NCBI RefSeq assembly: GCF_000807925.1
Contig: NZ_JRVC01000018.1
Span: 1 to 64,000, forward strand
DNA: 64,000 nucleotides
Direction: 5' to 3'
Source: Novosphingobium subterraneum
Lineage (GTDB): Bacteria; Pseudomonadota; Alphaproteobacteria; Sphingomonadales; Sphingomonadaceae
Shown: piece after piece, positions 23,793 through 32,976 of the stretch
Layout: the number at the start of each line of letters is the position of its first letter
Position numbering within the stretch: position 1 is the stretch's first letter
Made by a program: the position numbers and the translations under genes
Notes under the pieces: generated by a model
The model's input: only the letters and a program-made list of their open reading frames with translations
What the model was told of the DNA's origin: nothing
Database searches by the model: none

Positions 23793-25883
23793 ATGCGGGG
23801 GATGAGCATTGCCACACCTCCTGTCGCCGCCCGCATTCCGCACAGCTTTTCGCATCATGGCCTGACTGTCTCCGACGATTACGCCTGGCTGCGCGATCCC
23901 GGCTATCCCGAGGTCACCGACAAGGCCGTGCTCGCCCATCTCGAAGCCGAGAACGCCTGGTTCGAGGCTCGCATGGCCGAGCGCAAACCGGTCATCGACG
24001 CCCTGTTCAAGGAAATGCGCGCCCGCATCAAGGAAGCCGACAAGTCCGTGCCGCAGAAGGATGGCGACTTCCTCTACTGGATCGAGTTCGAGGAAGGCGC
24101 CGAATACAAGAAGTGGTGGCGCAGGCCGGTTGGCGCGCCCGACGATGGCAGCGCGGATGAACTGATTCTGGATGAAGTCGCTCTGGCGGAGGGCAAGGAC
24201 TACTTCCGCCTTGGCGCGATTGCGGTGTCGAAGGACGGGACGAAGCTCGCCTGGTCGGTGGATGACAACGGCTCCGAACGCTTCACCGCCCGCATCAAGA
24301 TCATCGCCACCGGGGAGGTCCTGCCCGACGAGATCCCCGGCACGCTTTCCGGTCTGATCTGGGTGAAGGACGACACCGGCCTCGTCTACAGCCTTGCCAA
24401 CGAGAACTGGCGGACGGACAACGCGCGCCTGCACTGGATTGGCCAGCCCTTGGAGAACGATGTCGAACTCTATCACGAGGACGACGAGGGCTTCCGCGTG
24501 GGCGCGTCGCTTTCGGCCAACGAAAAGTGGCTGATCATTTCGACCGGCGATCACGAGACGGGCGAGGTGCGACTGGTTCCGGCGGACGATCCGCTTGCCG
24601 AACCCCTGCTGGTCAAACCCCGGCAGAAGGGCGTGGAGTACGATGTCGATGAGCGCGATGGCGTTCTCTATATCCACGCCAACGATACCCACGAGAACTT
24701 CCGCCTCGCCACCGCGCCGCTCGCGAACCCCGGCGAATGGACCACGCTGATCGAGGGAACGGACGATTTCTACCTTACCGGGTTCGACCTGTTCCGCGAC
24801 TTCTACGTGACCGAAGGGCGAGTGCGCGGGTTGGACCGGATCGAGGTGCGCTATTACGACGATCCGTCTCGCATCGAACCGATCGAGTTTCCCGAAGCAA
24901 GCTACGAAGCGTCGCTTGGCGACAATCCCGAATGGGACATGAGCGTGCTGCGCGTCGGCTATGAATCGATGGTCAGCCCGGCGTCGTCCTATGACTATGA
25001 CGTGGCCACCCGCAGCCTGACCCTGCTCAAGGTGCAGGAAATCCCGAGCGGGTACGATGCTTCTCTCTATGACACGGCGCGGCTGGAAATTGCGGCGCGC
25101 GATGGCACGATGGTCCCGGTCAGCGTGGTCTGGCGCAAGGACCGCGCGGCCATCAATGGCGAACAGGGCGGGCCGCTGCACCTCTATGGTTACGGCGCTT
25201 ATGGCATCGCCATCGGGCCGGGCTTCTCGACCACGCGGCTGAGCCTTGTCGACCGCGGATTTGCCTATGCCATCGCGCATATCCGCGGCGGCGACGATCT
25301 TGGCCGCGCGTGGTACAAGGCGGGCAAGCTGGAAGCGCGGACCAATACCTTCAACGACTTCGTCGACGTCGCCAGGGGCCTGATCGAGCGTGGGTTCACG
25401 CAGGCTGGCAAGATCAGCATTTCCGGCGGTTCGGCCGGGGGTGAACTGATGGGCGCAGTGATCAATTCCGATCCAGACCTGTGGGGCGCGGTCGTGGCCC
25501 ACGTGCCGTTCGTCGACGTGCTCAATACCATGCTTGACGAGGACCTGCCGCTGACACCGGGCGAGTGGCCTGAATGGGGCAACCCGATCGAGGACAAGGC
25601 GGCGTTCGAGCTGATCCAGTCGTACTCGCCCTATGATCAGGTCAAGCCGCAGGGCTATCCGCCGTTGATGGTGACTGCAGGCCTCAACGACCCGCGCGTG
25701 ACCTATTGGGAGCCTGCCAAGTGGGTGGCGAAGCTGCGCGAGGTGAAGACCGACGGCAACGAGCTGATCCTCAAGACCAACATGGGCGCGGGCCATGGCG
25801 GCAAGTCGGGCCGGTTCGAATCCTTAAAGGAAACGGCGGAGGAGTTCGCCTTCATCCTGTGGCAGCTGGGGGTGGAGGCTTGA
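23793..25883 (+). CDS. Oligopeptidase B (S9A prolyl oligopeptidase family)
   Basis: The 696-residue cytoplasmic serine peptidase has an N-terminal seven-bladed propeller (about 75-400) and a C-terminal alpha/beta hydrolase domain. The nucleophile lies in SISGGSAGGELMGAV, the aspartate in the TAGLNDPRVTYWEP segment and the histidine in NMGAGHGGKSGR, giving a complete triad. The GGSAGG form and the pair of acidic residues in the PFVDVLNTMLDEDLPLT segment favour oligopeptidase B, which cuts after basic residues in short peptides. ATG codons at 23793 and 23802 are both possible, and neither has a well-spaced ribosome binding site. The thioesterase gene that follows overlaps its stop. Confidence 0.93.
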   Translation: MRGMSIATPPVAARIPHSFSHHGLTVSDDYAWLRDPGYPEVTDKAVLAHLEAENAWFEARMAERKPVIDALFKEMRARIKEADKSVPQKDGDFLYWIEFEEGAEYKKWWRRPVGAPDDGSADELILDEVALAEGKDYFRLGAIAVSKDGTKLAWSVDDNGSERFTARIKIIATGEVLPDEIPGTLSGLIWVKDDTGLVYSLANENWRTDNARLHWIGQPLENDVELYHEDDEGFRVGASLSANEKWLIISTGDHETGEVRLVPADDPLAEPLLVKPRQKGVEYDVDERDGVLYIHANDTHENFRLATAPLANPGEWTTLIEGTDDFYLTGFDLFRDFYVTEGRVRGLDRIEVRYYDDPSRIEPIEFPEASYEASLGDNPEWDMSVLRVGYESMVSPASSYDYDVATRSLTLLKVQEIPSGYDASLYDTARLEIAARDGTMVPVSVVWRKDRAAINGEQGGPLHLYGYGAYGIAIGPGFSTTRLSLVDRGFAYAIAHIRGGDDLGRAWYKAGKLEARTNTFNDFVDVARGLIERGFTQAGKISISGGSAGGELMGAVINSDPDLWGAVVAHVPFVDVLNTMLDEDLPLTPGEWPEWGNPIEDKAAFELIQSYSPYDQVKPQGYPPLMVTAGLNDPRVTYWEPAKWVAKLREVKTDGNELILKTNMGAGHGGKSGRFESLKETAEEFAFILWQLGVEA

Positions 25884-26275
25884 GCAACAGCCACACCCTC
25901 ACCTTTACCGCAGGCCCCGAGCACATCGACGAGCTTGGCCATGTCAACAATGCGGTGTGGGTGAACTGGATTCAGGATATCGCCACCGCGCACTGGTCCG
26001 CGGTCGCCTCGCCCGAGCACCAACAGGCCTACGTCTGGGTCGTGACGCGGCACGAGATCGATTATCGCGGAAACATCGTTTCGGGCGAGAGCGTCACGGC
26101 CGAGACCTTCATTCCGGAACCGCCCACCGGCGCGAGGTTCGACCGGCGCGTGGATTTCCGCAACGCAGGCGGCAAGGTCATCGTCAGCGCGAAGACCACC
26201 TGGGCGATCATCGACCGCGCATCAGGCCGCATATTGCGCGTGCCGAAGGATGTTGCCGCGCCGTTCCTGCCATAG
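25880..26275 (+). CDS. Acyl-CoA thioesterase, hot-dog fold (4-hydroxybenzoyl-CoA thioesterase family)
   Basis: The 131-residue protein has the hot-dog signature DELGHVNNAVWVNWIQDIATAHW, with the Asp/His/Asn cluster typical of YbgC/FadM-type thioesterases, then TRHEIDYRGNIVSGE. The start is a TTG at 25880 that overlaps the TGA of the oligopeptidase gene (TTGA) and follows a GGGGGTGGAG ribosome binding site. The open frame continues upstream through that gene, but only the part from TTG matches the family. It hydrolyses acyl-CoA thioesters; chain preference is unknown. Confidence 0.9.
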   Translation: MSNSHTLTFTAGPEHIDELGHVNNAVWVNWIQDIATAHWSAVASPEHQQAYVWVVTRHEIDYRGNIVSGESVTAETFIPEPPTGARFDRRVDFRNAGGKVIVSAKTTWAIIDRASGRILRVPKDVAAPFLP

Positions 26276-26348
26276 GGTTTCGTCCTGAGGCTTTCCATTC
26301 TGCCTGAATGGTTGCAACCATAGATGACCCGAATGCGTTTGGCCGCAG

Positions 26349-27113
26349 ATGCAAGGGCAGTACGTGGATAGGACGATTGGCGCAGTCACGCCGTCAGGGC
26401 GCTATCGCGACCGCCAGCGCAGCGGGCGCGAGCGGCTTGCGCCCACCGTGCTCGCCGCATTGTTGCATATCGTTGTGCTGTGGGGTGTGATCCACGGTTT
26501 CGGCGGGGTCCCGGCCATGACCGATTTGGCCAAGGAGGCTTTCACCACCAGCACCTTCGATGTGCCGCTGGACGAGCCCAAGCCCACGCCCAGTCCGACC
26601 AGGCCCGAACCCGCTGGCGCTTCGGGGGAGGAGGGGAAGAAGGCCAAGCCCAAACCGGTGATCGCCAAGGCTCGCGTCCCTTCGCGCAAGGAGAATGCGC
26701 CACCGGTCGCCTCGACCGGCCAAGACGCGCGTTCGGGCGCAGCCGCGCAAGGGCAGGGGACCGGCGGCGGTGGTGAGGGCACGGGCACCGGCAGCGGCGC
26801 CAGCGGCAATGGTTCGGGTGGTGGTCTTGCCCGGAAGGCGGAAAAGATCGCCGGCGATATCCGCTCGACCCGTGACTACCCGGTCAGCAGCCAGCAGGAA
26901 CGCATCGGCAAGCGCGTGGTTATCCTGCTGACGGTCGGCACGGACGGACGCGTATCGTCCTGCCGTGTCTACCGCGCGAGTGGCGTGCCCGAGGCCGATG
27001 CGACAACTTGCCGTCTTGCCACCGAGCGCTTCCGCTTTCGGCCTGCGCTTGATGCGGAAGGCAATCCGGTCACCTCCAGCTACGGCTGGGAACAGCGCTG
27101 GTTCGAACCATAA
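26349..27113 (+). CDS. TonB family energy transducer
   Basis: The 254-residue protein has an N-terminal cytoplasmic segment, one transmembrane helix at about 31-50 (PTVLAALLHIVVLWGVIHGF), a Pro/Lys-rich and then Gly/Ser-rich periplasmic spacer (about 75-160), and a C-terminal TonB domain (about 165-254) with GKRVVILLTVGTDGRVSSCRV. It couples the proton motive force to outer-membrane receptors such as those at 970-3384 and 32977-35121. No exbB/exbD genes are adjacent. A GTG at 26364 preceded by AAGGG with 6-base spacing could be the true start instead of ATG 26349. The ExbB/D partners must be elsewhere. Confidence 0.88.
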   Translation: MQGQYVDRTIGAVTPSGRYRDRQRSGRERLAPTVLAALLHIVVLWGVIHGFGGVPAMTDLAKEAFTTSTFDVPLDEPKPTPSPTRPEPAGASGEEGKKAKPKPVIAKARVPSRKENAPPVASTGQDARSGAAAQGQGTGGGGEGTGTGSGASGNGSGGGLARKAEKIAGDIRSTRDYPVSSQQERIGKRVVILLTVGTDGRVSSCRVYRASGVPEADATTCRLATERFRFRPALDAEGNPVTSSYGWEQRWFEP

Positions 27114-27314
27114 TACTGCACTGCAACATAGCAGTTCTTATATCCTAAGTTATACAAATGGTTGGATAGAAGAACTTTTGCGGTAACCTGCGTTATTTCC
27201 GCGCTATTTTTGTTGCGTCGCAATGCAACCGGATTGCCCTCCCTGCGTTGGTTCATCGACAGTACAGCATCCGCGCCATGCGGTTTGCGACGAGCCTTCG
27301 GAAACCTGCACGCC

Positions 27315-29675
27315 ATGACTCTCATCGAAAATGCCTTCGGCACCGGCGACGCTTCCGCTCCCGGAGTCCTCTCCTTCCTCCGTCGCGGCCAGAAAGCGCC
27401 CTGCCGCGTTGCGTTGATTGGGGGCTACACGCCGCGCAAGTGCGGCATCGCCACCTTTACCACCGATATCTACGAGCAGCTCCAGGCGCATCATTCGGAC
27501 ATCTCGGTCGATCTTCACGTCATCGACGATGCGCGTTCGCCGCTTGAATACGACGATGTGCGCGGGCTCATCCGTTCAGATCAGGTCGAGGACTATCGTG
27601 CCGCGGCGCGCCGCATGAACGAGGACGCGGTCGATGCGGTCTGGCTCCAGCACGAATACGGCATCTTCGGGGGTGCCGATGGCGATATGGTGCTCGAACT
27701 CGTCGACCGGGTTGCGGCGCCGCTGATCGTCACCCTGCATACGGTTCTTGCCCAGCCATCCGCGCATCAGCGCGAGGTGCTTGAACACATCCTCCGCCGC
27801 GCCTCTCGCGTCATGGTCATGTCGCAGCACTCGATGGGGCTGCTGCAGGATCTCTACCGCGTTGCTCCCGAACGCATCATGGTGATTCCGCATGGCGCGC
27901 CAGACCGTCCGTTCGGCCGTGGCGAGGCCTACAAGGCGCGCATCGGCCATGAGGGGCGGCGCGTTATGATGACGTTCGGCCTGCTCGGCCCAGGCAAGGG
28001 GCTTGAAACGGTCATCGAGGCGCTGCCGGCCATCGTGCAGAACCATCCCGATGTCGTCTATCGCATCGTTGGTGCCACCCATCCCAACCTCGTTGCCAGC
28101 GAAGGCGAGCGCTATCGCGAGAGCCTTGAGGCCCTCGCTCAGGATCTGGGTGTTGCCGCCAACATCGAGTGGGACAACCGCTTCCTCGATCTGGACGAAC
28201 TGCTCGACCAGCTCGAGGCCTGCGACATCTACCTTACCCCATACCCCAACATGCAACAATCCACCTCGGGGACCCTCAGCTATGCCGTGGCATTGGGCAA
28301 GGCTGTGGTCTCGACCCCATATGTCCACGCCCGAGAACTCCTTGCCGATGGGGTGGGGGTTCTGGTCGATCCGCGCCGGGCCGATGTGATTGCAGCCGCT
28401 GTGAATCGCCTGCTTGATGATCCCGACGAACTGCATGCCGTGCAGAAGCGCGCTTGGGACAAGGGCCGCGAGACGATCTGGCCCCGCTTTGCCGGCGCCG
28501 CCCGCGAACTGGTCGAAAGCGTGGTGGTCCGACCTGATCGCACGACCCCGCTGCTGGCGACTCCGGGCTTCTCTGGCGTGACTGCGATGAGCGATGCCAC
28601 CGGCATGCTGCAACACTCCATCCTGACAGTGCCCGACCGCCGTCATGGCTACTGCCTGGATGACAACGTGCGGGCACTGATGCTGATGGGTGTGGCCGAC
28701 ACCGTGCCCCTGGCAGAACGGCAACGCTGGGCCATGGTCTATGCCTCGTTCATCCAGCACGCCTGGAATCCCGACGCGCGCGCCTTTCGCAACTTCATGA
28801 ACTTTGACCGGACCTGGTGTGAACCGATCGGATCGGCCGACAGCAATGGCCGAACGGTCTGGGCACTGGGCCGGGCCATGAACGATGCGCCGGACGCCGG
28901 GCTTCGGCACTGGGCAGCACAGTGGTTCGACATCGCGCTTGCTCCGGTTTGCACGATGGATGCCCCGCGCACGGTTGCGTTCGTGATGCTCGGCTGCATC
29001 GAGGCTTTGCGCGCCAACCCTGCACATGGCGAGGCGCTGGCCAGCCTTCGCCACGGCGCCGAGTTGCTTGCCAACCTTCTCAACGAAGCGCGTCGCCCCG
29101 ATTGGGCTTGGTTCGAAGCCGTGCTCAGCTATGACAATCCGCGCCTTTCCCAGGCGCTGATCGGGGCCGGGCAGGTTCTGGAGCGAGCTGACTGGGTGGA
29201 ATCCGGCCTGTCCTCGCTGCGTTTCATTGCGCGGCAGCAGGTTTCGGCGCAGGGGCACTTCCGCCCCGTGGGTTCGGAAACCTTCGGTCGGCCTTATGAG
29301 AACATGCCGTTCGACCAGCAGCCACTGGAAGCTTGGGCTGCGGTCGATGCGGCGGCGACCGCCTATGCCGCAACCGGTGATATTACATGGCTGCGTCATG
29401 CGGAAACCGCCTATCGCTGGTTCCTGGGCGGTAATGACCGCGGCGAGGTGCTTGGCGATATCGTGTCAGGCCGATGCCGCGATGGCGTGACCCCGCAAGG
29501 GGTCAACCTCAACTGCGGTGCGGAGTCCATCCTCGCGTTCCAACTTGCGCATTACGCCATGGTCGATATTGCGCGGCGCCCGGGTTCCGGAACGATCCGT
29601 CAGGAACCTATTCCGCCCCATGCCATTGCCATGAAGATCAACAGCAAGGGTACGCAACAGCTTGCGGGTGCTTGA
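27315..29675 (+). CDS. GT4 glycosyltransferase fused to a six-hairpin glycosidase-like domain
   Basis: The 786-residue protein has two parts. Residues of about 30-400 are a GT-B glycosyltransferase of family 4, with GGYTPRKCGIATFTTDIYEQL, WLQHEYGIFGG, TFGLLGPGKGLETVIEAL and STSGTLSYAVALGKAVVSTPY. The last of these is the sugar-nucleotide binding region, although the usual E-x7-E is replaced. Residues of about 430-760 form an all-helical (alpha/alpha)6-like domain with repeated Trp/Asp motifs (GYCLDDNVRALMLMGVAD, RNFMNFDRTWCEPIGSADSNGR). The start at 27315 was chosen because upstream in-frame codons precede the region of family similarity. Its stop overlaps the next gene, a GH130 enzyme, and manC and manA follow. 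A mannosyl- or glucosyltransferase role is likely; the function of the second domain is unknown. Confidence 0.85.
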   Translation: MTLIENAFGTGDASAPGVLSFLRRGQKAPCRVALIGGYTPRKCGIATFTTDIYEQLQAHHSDISVDLHVIDDARSPLEYDDVRGLIRSDQVEDYRAAARRMNEDAVDAVWLQHEYGIFGGADGDMVLELVDRVAAPLIVTLHTVLAQPSAHQREVLEHILRRASRVMVMSQHSMGLLQDLYRVAPERIMVIPHGAPDRPFGRGEAYKARIGHEGRRVMMTFGLLGPGKGLETVIEALPAIVQNHPDVVYRIVGATHPNLVASEGERYRESLEALAQDLGVAANIEWDNRFLDLDELLDQLEACDIYLTPYPNMQQSTSGTLSYAVALGKAVVSTPYVHARELLADGVGVLVDPRRADVIAAAVNRLLDDPDELHAVQKRAWDKGRETIWPRFAGAARELVESVVVRPDRTTPLLATPGFSGVTAMSDATGMLQHSILTVPDRRHGYCLDDNVRALMLMGVADTVPLAERQRWAMVYASFIQHAWNPDARAFRNFMNFDRTWCEPIGSADSNGRTVWALGRAMNDAPDAGLRHWAAQWFDIALAPVCTMDAPRTVAFVMLGCIEALRANPAHGEALASLRHGAELLANLLNEARRPDWAWFEAVLSYDNPRLSQALIGAGQVLERADWVESGLSSLRFIARQQVSAQGHFRPVGSETFGRPYENMPFDQQPLEAWAAVDAAATAYAATGDITWLRHAETAYRWFLGGNDRGEVLGDIVSGRCRDGVTPQGVNLNCGAESILAFQLAHYAMVDIARRPGSGTIRQEPIPPHAIAMKINSKGTQQLAGA

Positions 29676-30954
29676 ACAACGACTTCATGCCGATCCCTCC
29701 AGGGTCGTGCTTCGTCCATTTCATCTTGGCTGGCAGGGGCCCGGCGGCTCTGGCGCGCGCGCTCGCAAGCTAGTCGCCGATGTCCTTTCGCTTGGCCACA
29801 AGGAGGCAGACGAGGAGTACGCGCGCGTGCTCCACGATTTCGAGGAGCGTCACTGGCAGACCGAACAGCTTTTCGAGGAGCGCTATCGCCAGATGGAGGC
29901 GGTGCTCAACTTCGATGGTTCGGAACTGTCGATCCGCCGCAAGCGGCTCATCGGTGCCTACTTCTGCCACGAATACACTTATGCCGCTGCGGCCCTGATG
30001 AACCCGAGCATCGTGCCGCATCCCGACCAGTCGGGCATGACCGACGGCGCAGTCCGGTTCGTGATGAGCCTGCGTGCCGTGGGCGAGGGGCACATCAGTT
30101 CGATCGTCTTCCGGGAAGGCATTGCCCTTCCCGACGGCGCTTTCGAACTCTGGCCGCAGAGCCATTTTGCAACAGCCATGCTGCCGGACGACAGCCTGAC
30201 GGTGTGCCAAGGGGCCGATTGCGCCGTCACGTTGCATCGGCACTCAGAAAGCACGCTTTCCAACAGCGTGATCTTTCCTGTGACCGAACAGCAACGCGGC
30301 GGCCTGGAAGACCTCCGCCTTGTCCGCTTTGACCATGGCGGTGGGGATTACGAGTGGATCGGCACTTACACTGCCTATTCCGGAGCAGATATCAGGTCCG
30401 AATTGCTGCGCACGCGGGATTTCCGGTCCTTCCTGCTTGAACCCATCGTCGGGCGCGCCGGTCGGAACAAGGGCATGGCGCTGTTTCCGCAGAAGGTGGG
30501 CGGGCAATATTGCATGGTCGGCCGGCAGGACGGCAAGAACCTGTTCCTGCTCCGCTCGGACAGCCTGGAGCGCTGGGACGATGATGGCGTGCTGCTGATG
30601 GAGCCGGAATTCCCTTGGGAATTCGTGCAGATCGGCAACTGCGGCAGCCCGATACTGACCGACCACGGCTGGCTGTTGCTGACGCACGGTGTGGGCGCGA
30701 TGCGCAAGTACGCGTTGGGCTGCGCCTTGCTCGATCGTGATGACCCTTCGAAAGTCATCGCGCGCTCAAGCAAGCCATTGCTGACAGCCATTGATGCCGA
30801 TCGCTTCGGGTATGTTCCCAACGTAGTCTATACTTGCGGTGCGCTGCTGGTCGAGGATCAGTTGCTTGTGCCATATGGCATATCCGACAGCGCCGTTGGC
30901 TTCGCTACGACATCGGTTGGCGAGATGCTGGCAAGAATGGATGCAACTCGCTAG
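29668..30954 (+). CDS. GH130 family glycoside phosphorylase/hydrolase
   Basis: The 428-residue protein matches GH130, whose members phosphorolyse or hydrolyse beta-mannosides. GGLEDLRLVRF holds the conserved Asp215 that acts as general acid in the family (usually EDPR). Other landmarks are VLRPFHLGWQ, NKGMALFPQKVGGQYCMV, GNCGSPILTDHGWLLLTHGV and ALLDRDDPSKVIARS. The usual EDPR reads EDLR here. The start is uncertain: GTG 29668, overlapping the previous stop by 8 bases, or TTG 29662; an ATG start would lose the conserved N-terminal RPF segment. If it is a phosphorylase, the product mannose 1-phosphate would feed the neighbouring manC. It lacks a signal peptide, so it acts in the cytoplasm. Confidence 0.88.
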   Translation: MLEQRLHADPSRVVLRPFHLGWQGPGGSGARARKLVADVLSLGHKEADEEYARVLHDFEERHWQTEQLFEERYRQMEAVLNFDGSELSIRRKRLIGAYFCHEYTYAAAALMNPSIVPHPDQSGMTDGAVRFVMSLRAVGEGHISSIVFREGIALPDGAFELWPQSHFATAMLPDDSLTVCQGADCAVTLHRHSESTLSNSVIFPVTEQQRGGLEDLRLVRFDHGGGDYEWIGTYTAYSGADIRSELLRTRDFRSFLLEPIVGRAGRNKGMALFPQKVGGQYCMVGRQDGKNLFLLRSDSLERWDDDGVLLMEPEFPWEFVQIGNCGSPILTDHGWLLLTHGVGAMRKYALGCALLDRDDPSKVIARSSKPLLTAIDADRFGYVPNVVYTCGALLVEDQLLVPYGISDSAVGFATTSVGEMLARMDATR

Positions 30955-30998
30955 AACAGTGCTTCGCTGCGCTGCAGCAAGTCAGATCAAGGCAACAC

Positions 30999-32039
30999 AT
31001 GACCAATACAGTTCCCGTGATCCTGTGCGGCGGTAGCGGCACCCGTCTTTGGCCGCGCTCGCGCAAGGCGCGGCCAAAGCCATTCCTTCCGCTAGTAGGC
31101 GACGAGACGCTGTTTCGCGCAACCGTCCTGCGCTGCCCGGTGGGGGAAGGCTTTGGCAATCCTGTCGTCGTGACCGGTGCCGCCCATCTCGATCATGTCG
31201 AGCAGCAGTTGCCTGATCCTGCCAATACCCGCATCATTGTCGAGCCGGAAGCGCGCAACACTGCGGCGGCGATCGCGCTTGCCGCGCTGACCCTGCCGGA
31301 AGACGCGATCATGCTGGTCTGCCCCAGCGACCATCATATCGGTGATTGCGATGCCTTCCGGGCCTCCGCGCACAAGGCGGCGGCACTGGCGCAGGATGGC
31401 TGGCTCGTTTCCTTCGGCATCGTGCCCACTGCGCCCGAGACCGGTTTCGGTTATCTCAAGCAGGGGGAAGCGATCGACGGCACCGGCGGTCGCCGCGTCG
31501 AGCGCTTCGTCGAAAAGCCCGATCTGGCCCGCGCGATCGAGTTCCTCGGCAGCGGCGAGTATGCCTGGAACGGGGGCATATTCGCATTCAGGGTCGGCAC
31601 GTTCCTCGAGGAACTCGGCCGGCATCGGCCCGACATTCTGTCGGCCGTGCGCGAGGCCGTGGCCAAAGGGCGGGAAGATGGCATGCGTTTTCATCCCGAT
31701 CACGAAGCCTTTGCCAAGGTGCCCAGCGAATCCGTCGACTATGCCGTCATGGAAAACACTTCGCGCGCAGCGATGGTCCCGGCTGAGATGGCATGGTCTG
31801 ACATCGGCAACTGGCAGGCCCTGCACGAAGCGCAGGATCGCGATGAATCGGGCAATGCCGTCCGCGGTCGGGCGGAACTGAAGGATTGCAGCAACGTACT
31901 CGTTATGAGTGATGGCCCCCGCGTTTCGGTGGTGGGCGCGTCGAACCTCATGATCGTCGTCGATGGCGACGAAGTCCTCGTCTGCACGCCGGAAGGTGCG
32001 CAAGGCGTGGGCAAACTTTCCGGAGCTGCGAACCAGTGA
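30999..32039 (+). CDS. manC: Mannose-1-phosphate guanylyltransferase
   Basis: The 346-residue protein has the nucleotidyltransferase signature VILCGGSGTRLWPRSRKARPKPFL at its N-terminus, EPEARNTAAAIALAAL, CPSDHHIG, PETGFGYLK, VERFVEKPD and WNGGIFAF, all typical of ManC. It makes GDP-mannose from mannose 1-phosphate and GTP. It lacks the C-terminal isomerase domain of bifunctional ManC/AlgA. That activity is provided by the next gene, whose GTG overlaps its stop. The ATG at 30999 has AAGG about 7 bases upstream. GDP-mannose could serve the GT4 protein of this operon and the polyprenol-phosphate mannose route at 55-58 kb. Confidence 0.95.
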   Translation: MTNTVPVILCGGSGTRLWPRSRKARPKPFLPLVGDETLFRATVLRCPVGEGFGNPVVVTGAAHLDHVEQQLPDPANTRIIVEPEARNTAAAIALAALTLPEDAIMLVCPSDHHIGDCDAFRASAHKAAALAQDGWLVSFGIVPTAPETGFGYLKQGEAIDGTGGRRVERFVEKPDLARAIEFLGSGEYAWNGGIFAFRVGTFLEELGRHRPDILSAVREAVAKGREDGMRFHPDHEAFAKVPSESVDYAVMENTSRAAMVPAEMAWSDIGNWQALHEAQDRDESGNAVRGRAELKDCSNVLVMSDGPRVSVVGASNLMIVVDGDEVLVCTPEGAQGVGKLSGAANQ

Positions 32040-32839
32040 AATTGCTGCCGAGGCGGATAGTCGAAAAACCTTGGGGAAAGAACGATCTGCCCCCGCCTTT
32101 CGAATCCTACTCGGGCAAGAGCATTGGCGAAATCTGGTTCGAGCCGCCGCCCGAACTGCCATCGGTCCTGATCAAGTACATCTTCACCAGCGACAAGCTT
32201 TCGGTGCAGGTGCATCCCAGCGACGCGCAGGCGAGGGCGCTGGGCGAGCAGGATCGCGGCAAGGAGGAATGCTGGCTGATCCTTGATGCCGAGCCGGGCG
32301 CGAAGCTGGGCATCGGCTTTGGCCAGCATCTGGATGGCGAAGCGCTGCGCACAGCAGCGCTCGATGGCAGCATCGAAGAGCTGATGGACTGGTATCCGGT
32401 TCAGCGCGGGGACTTCTTCTATATTCCCGCCGGCACAGTGCACGCGATCGGGGCGGGTATAAGCCTGATCGAAATCCAGCAGAACAGCGACATCACCTAT
32501 CGTTTCTACGACTATGGCCGACCTCGCGAATTGCACCTTGAGCAGAGCGTTGCGGTTGCACGGGGCGAGCCGCACGACCCCTCGCTGCGGCGCCACGGTG
32601 TTCTGTCGAAACCGGGCAAGCTGGCCAGCGGCAAGTATTTCCGTGCCGATTGCGTGATTGGCGAGCCTGCGGCCGATGTGCAAAATGCGTATGACGGTCC
32701 ATGCCTTGTCATCCCGGTCGATGCCGCCGTTGCGGTAGCGGGCGAGGCAGTGGACGTGGGTCATTGCGCCCTTGCCGCTGCTGCCGCCGACGTGGCGTTC
32801 TCTGCATCCGGCACCTGCCTGCTCGTCCGACCGGCCTAG
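32036..32839 (+). CDS. manA: Class I mannose-6-phosphate isomerase
   Basis: The 267-residue cupin-fold enzyme interconverts mannose 6-phosphate and fructose 6-phosphate. VEKPWGKN, LSVQVHPSD (two zinc ligands, Gln and His), KEECWLILDAEPGA (zinc Glu) and IPAGTVHAIGAG (fourth ligand His) are all present. The start GTG at 32036 overlaps the manC stop as GTGA, which indicates translational coupling. The protein is of the short type lacking the extra helical insertion of enterobacterial ManA. No phosphomannomutase gene is nearby, so the link from mannose 6-phosphate to mannose 1-phosphate must be encoded elsewhere or supplied by the GH130 enzyme. Confidence 0.95.
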   Translation: MKLLPRRIVEKPWGKNDLPPPFESYSGKSIGEIWFEPPPELPSVLIKYIFTSDKLSVQVHPSDAQARALGEQDRGKEECWLILDAEPGAKLGIGFGQHLDGEALRTAALDGSIEELMDWYPVQRGDFFYIPAGTVHAIGAGISLIEIQQNSDITYRFYDYGRPRELHLEQSVAVARGEPHDPSLRRHGVLSKPGKLASGKYFRADCVIGEPAADVQNAYDGPCLVIPVDAAVAVAGEAVDVGHCALAAAAADVAFSASGTCLLVRPA

Positions 32840-32881
32840 CGTTCTCGTTCTTCCTTGGAAAAAGGGCGGCGGATTCATGTA

Positions 32882-32898
32882 ATGTTATGTTGTAACAT
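32882..32898. promoter_or_regulatory. Zur box upstream of the ZnuD-like receptor
   Basis: ATGTTATGTTGTAACAT is a 17-bp palindrome with half-sites ATGTTA and TAACAT separated by five bases. This is the exact architecture of the core of the gammaproteobacterial Zur box (ATGTTATANTATAACAT). It lies 79 bases before the receptor ATG, where Zur would block transcription when zinc is sufficient. It follows the end of manA by 42 bases, so the receptor has its own promoter. Confidence 0.75.
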
Positions 32899-32976
32899 GC
32901 GTGCGGCGCCTGTATGGAGCCGTCAACGCCGCAGCCCGAAGGGCGGGTGGCCAGTCGCATTCAGCAAGGACATTCC

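Noticed and set aside
27576..29399. Minus-strand frame of about 600 codons opposite the GT4 fusion gene
   Set aside because: It is an antisense shadow with no start signal and no recognisable motif.
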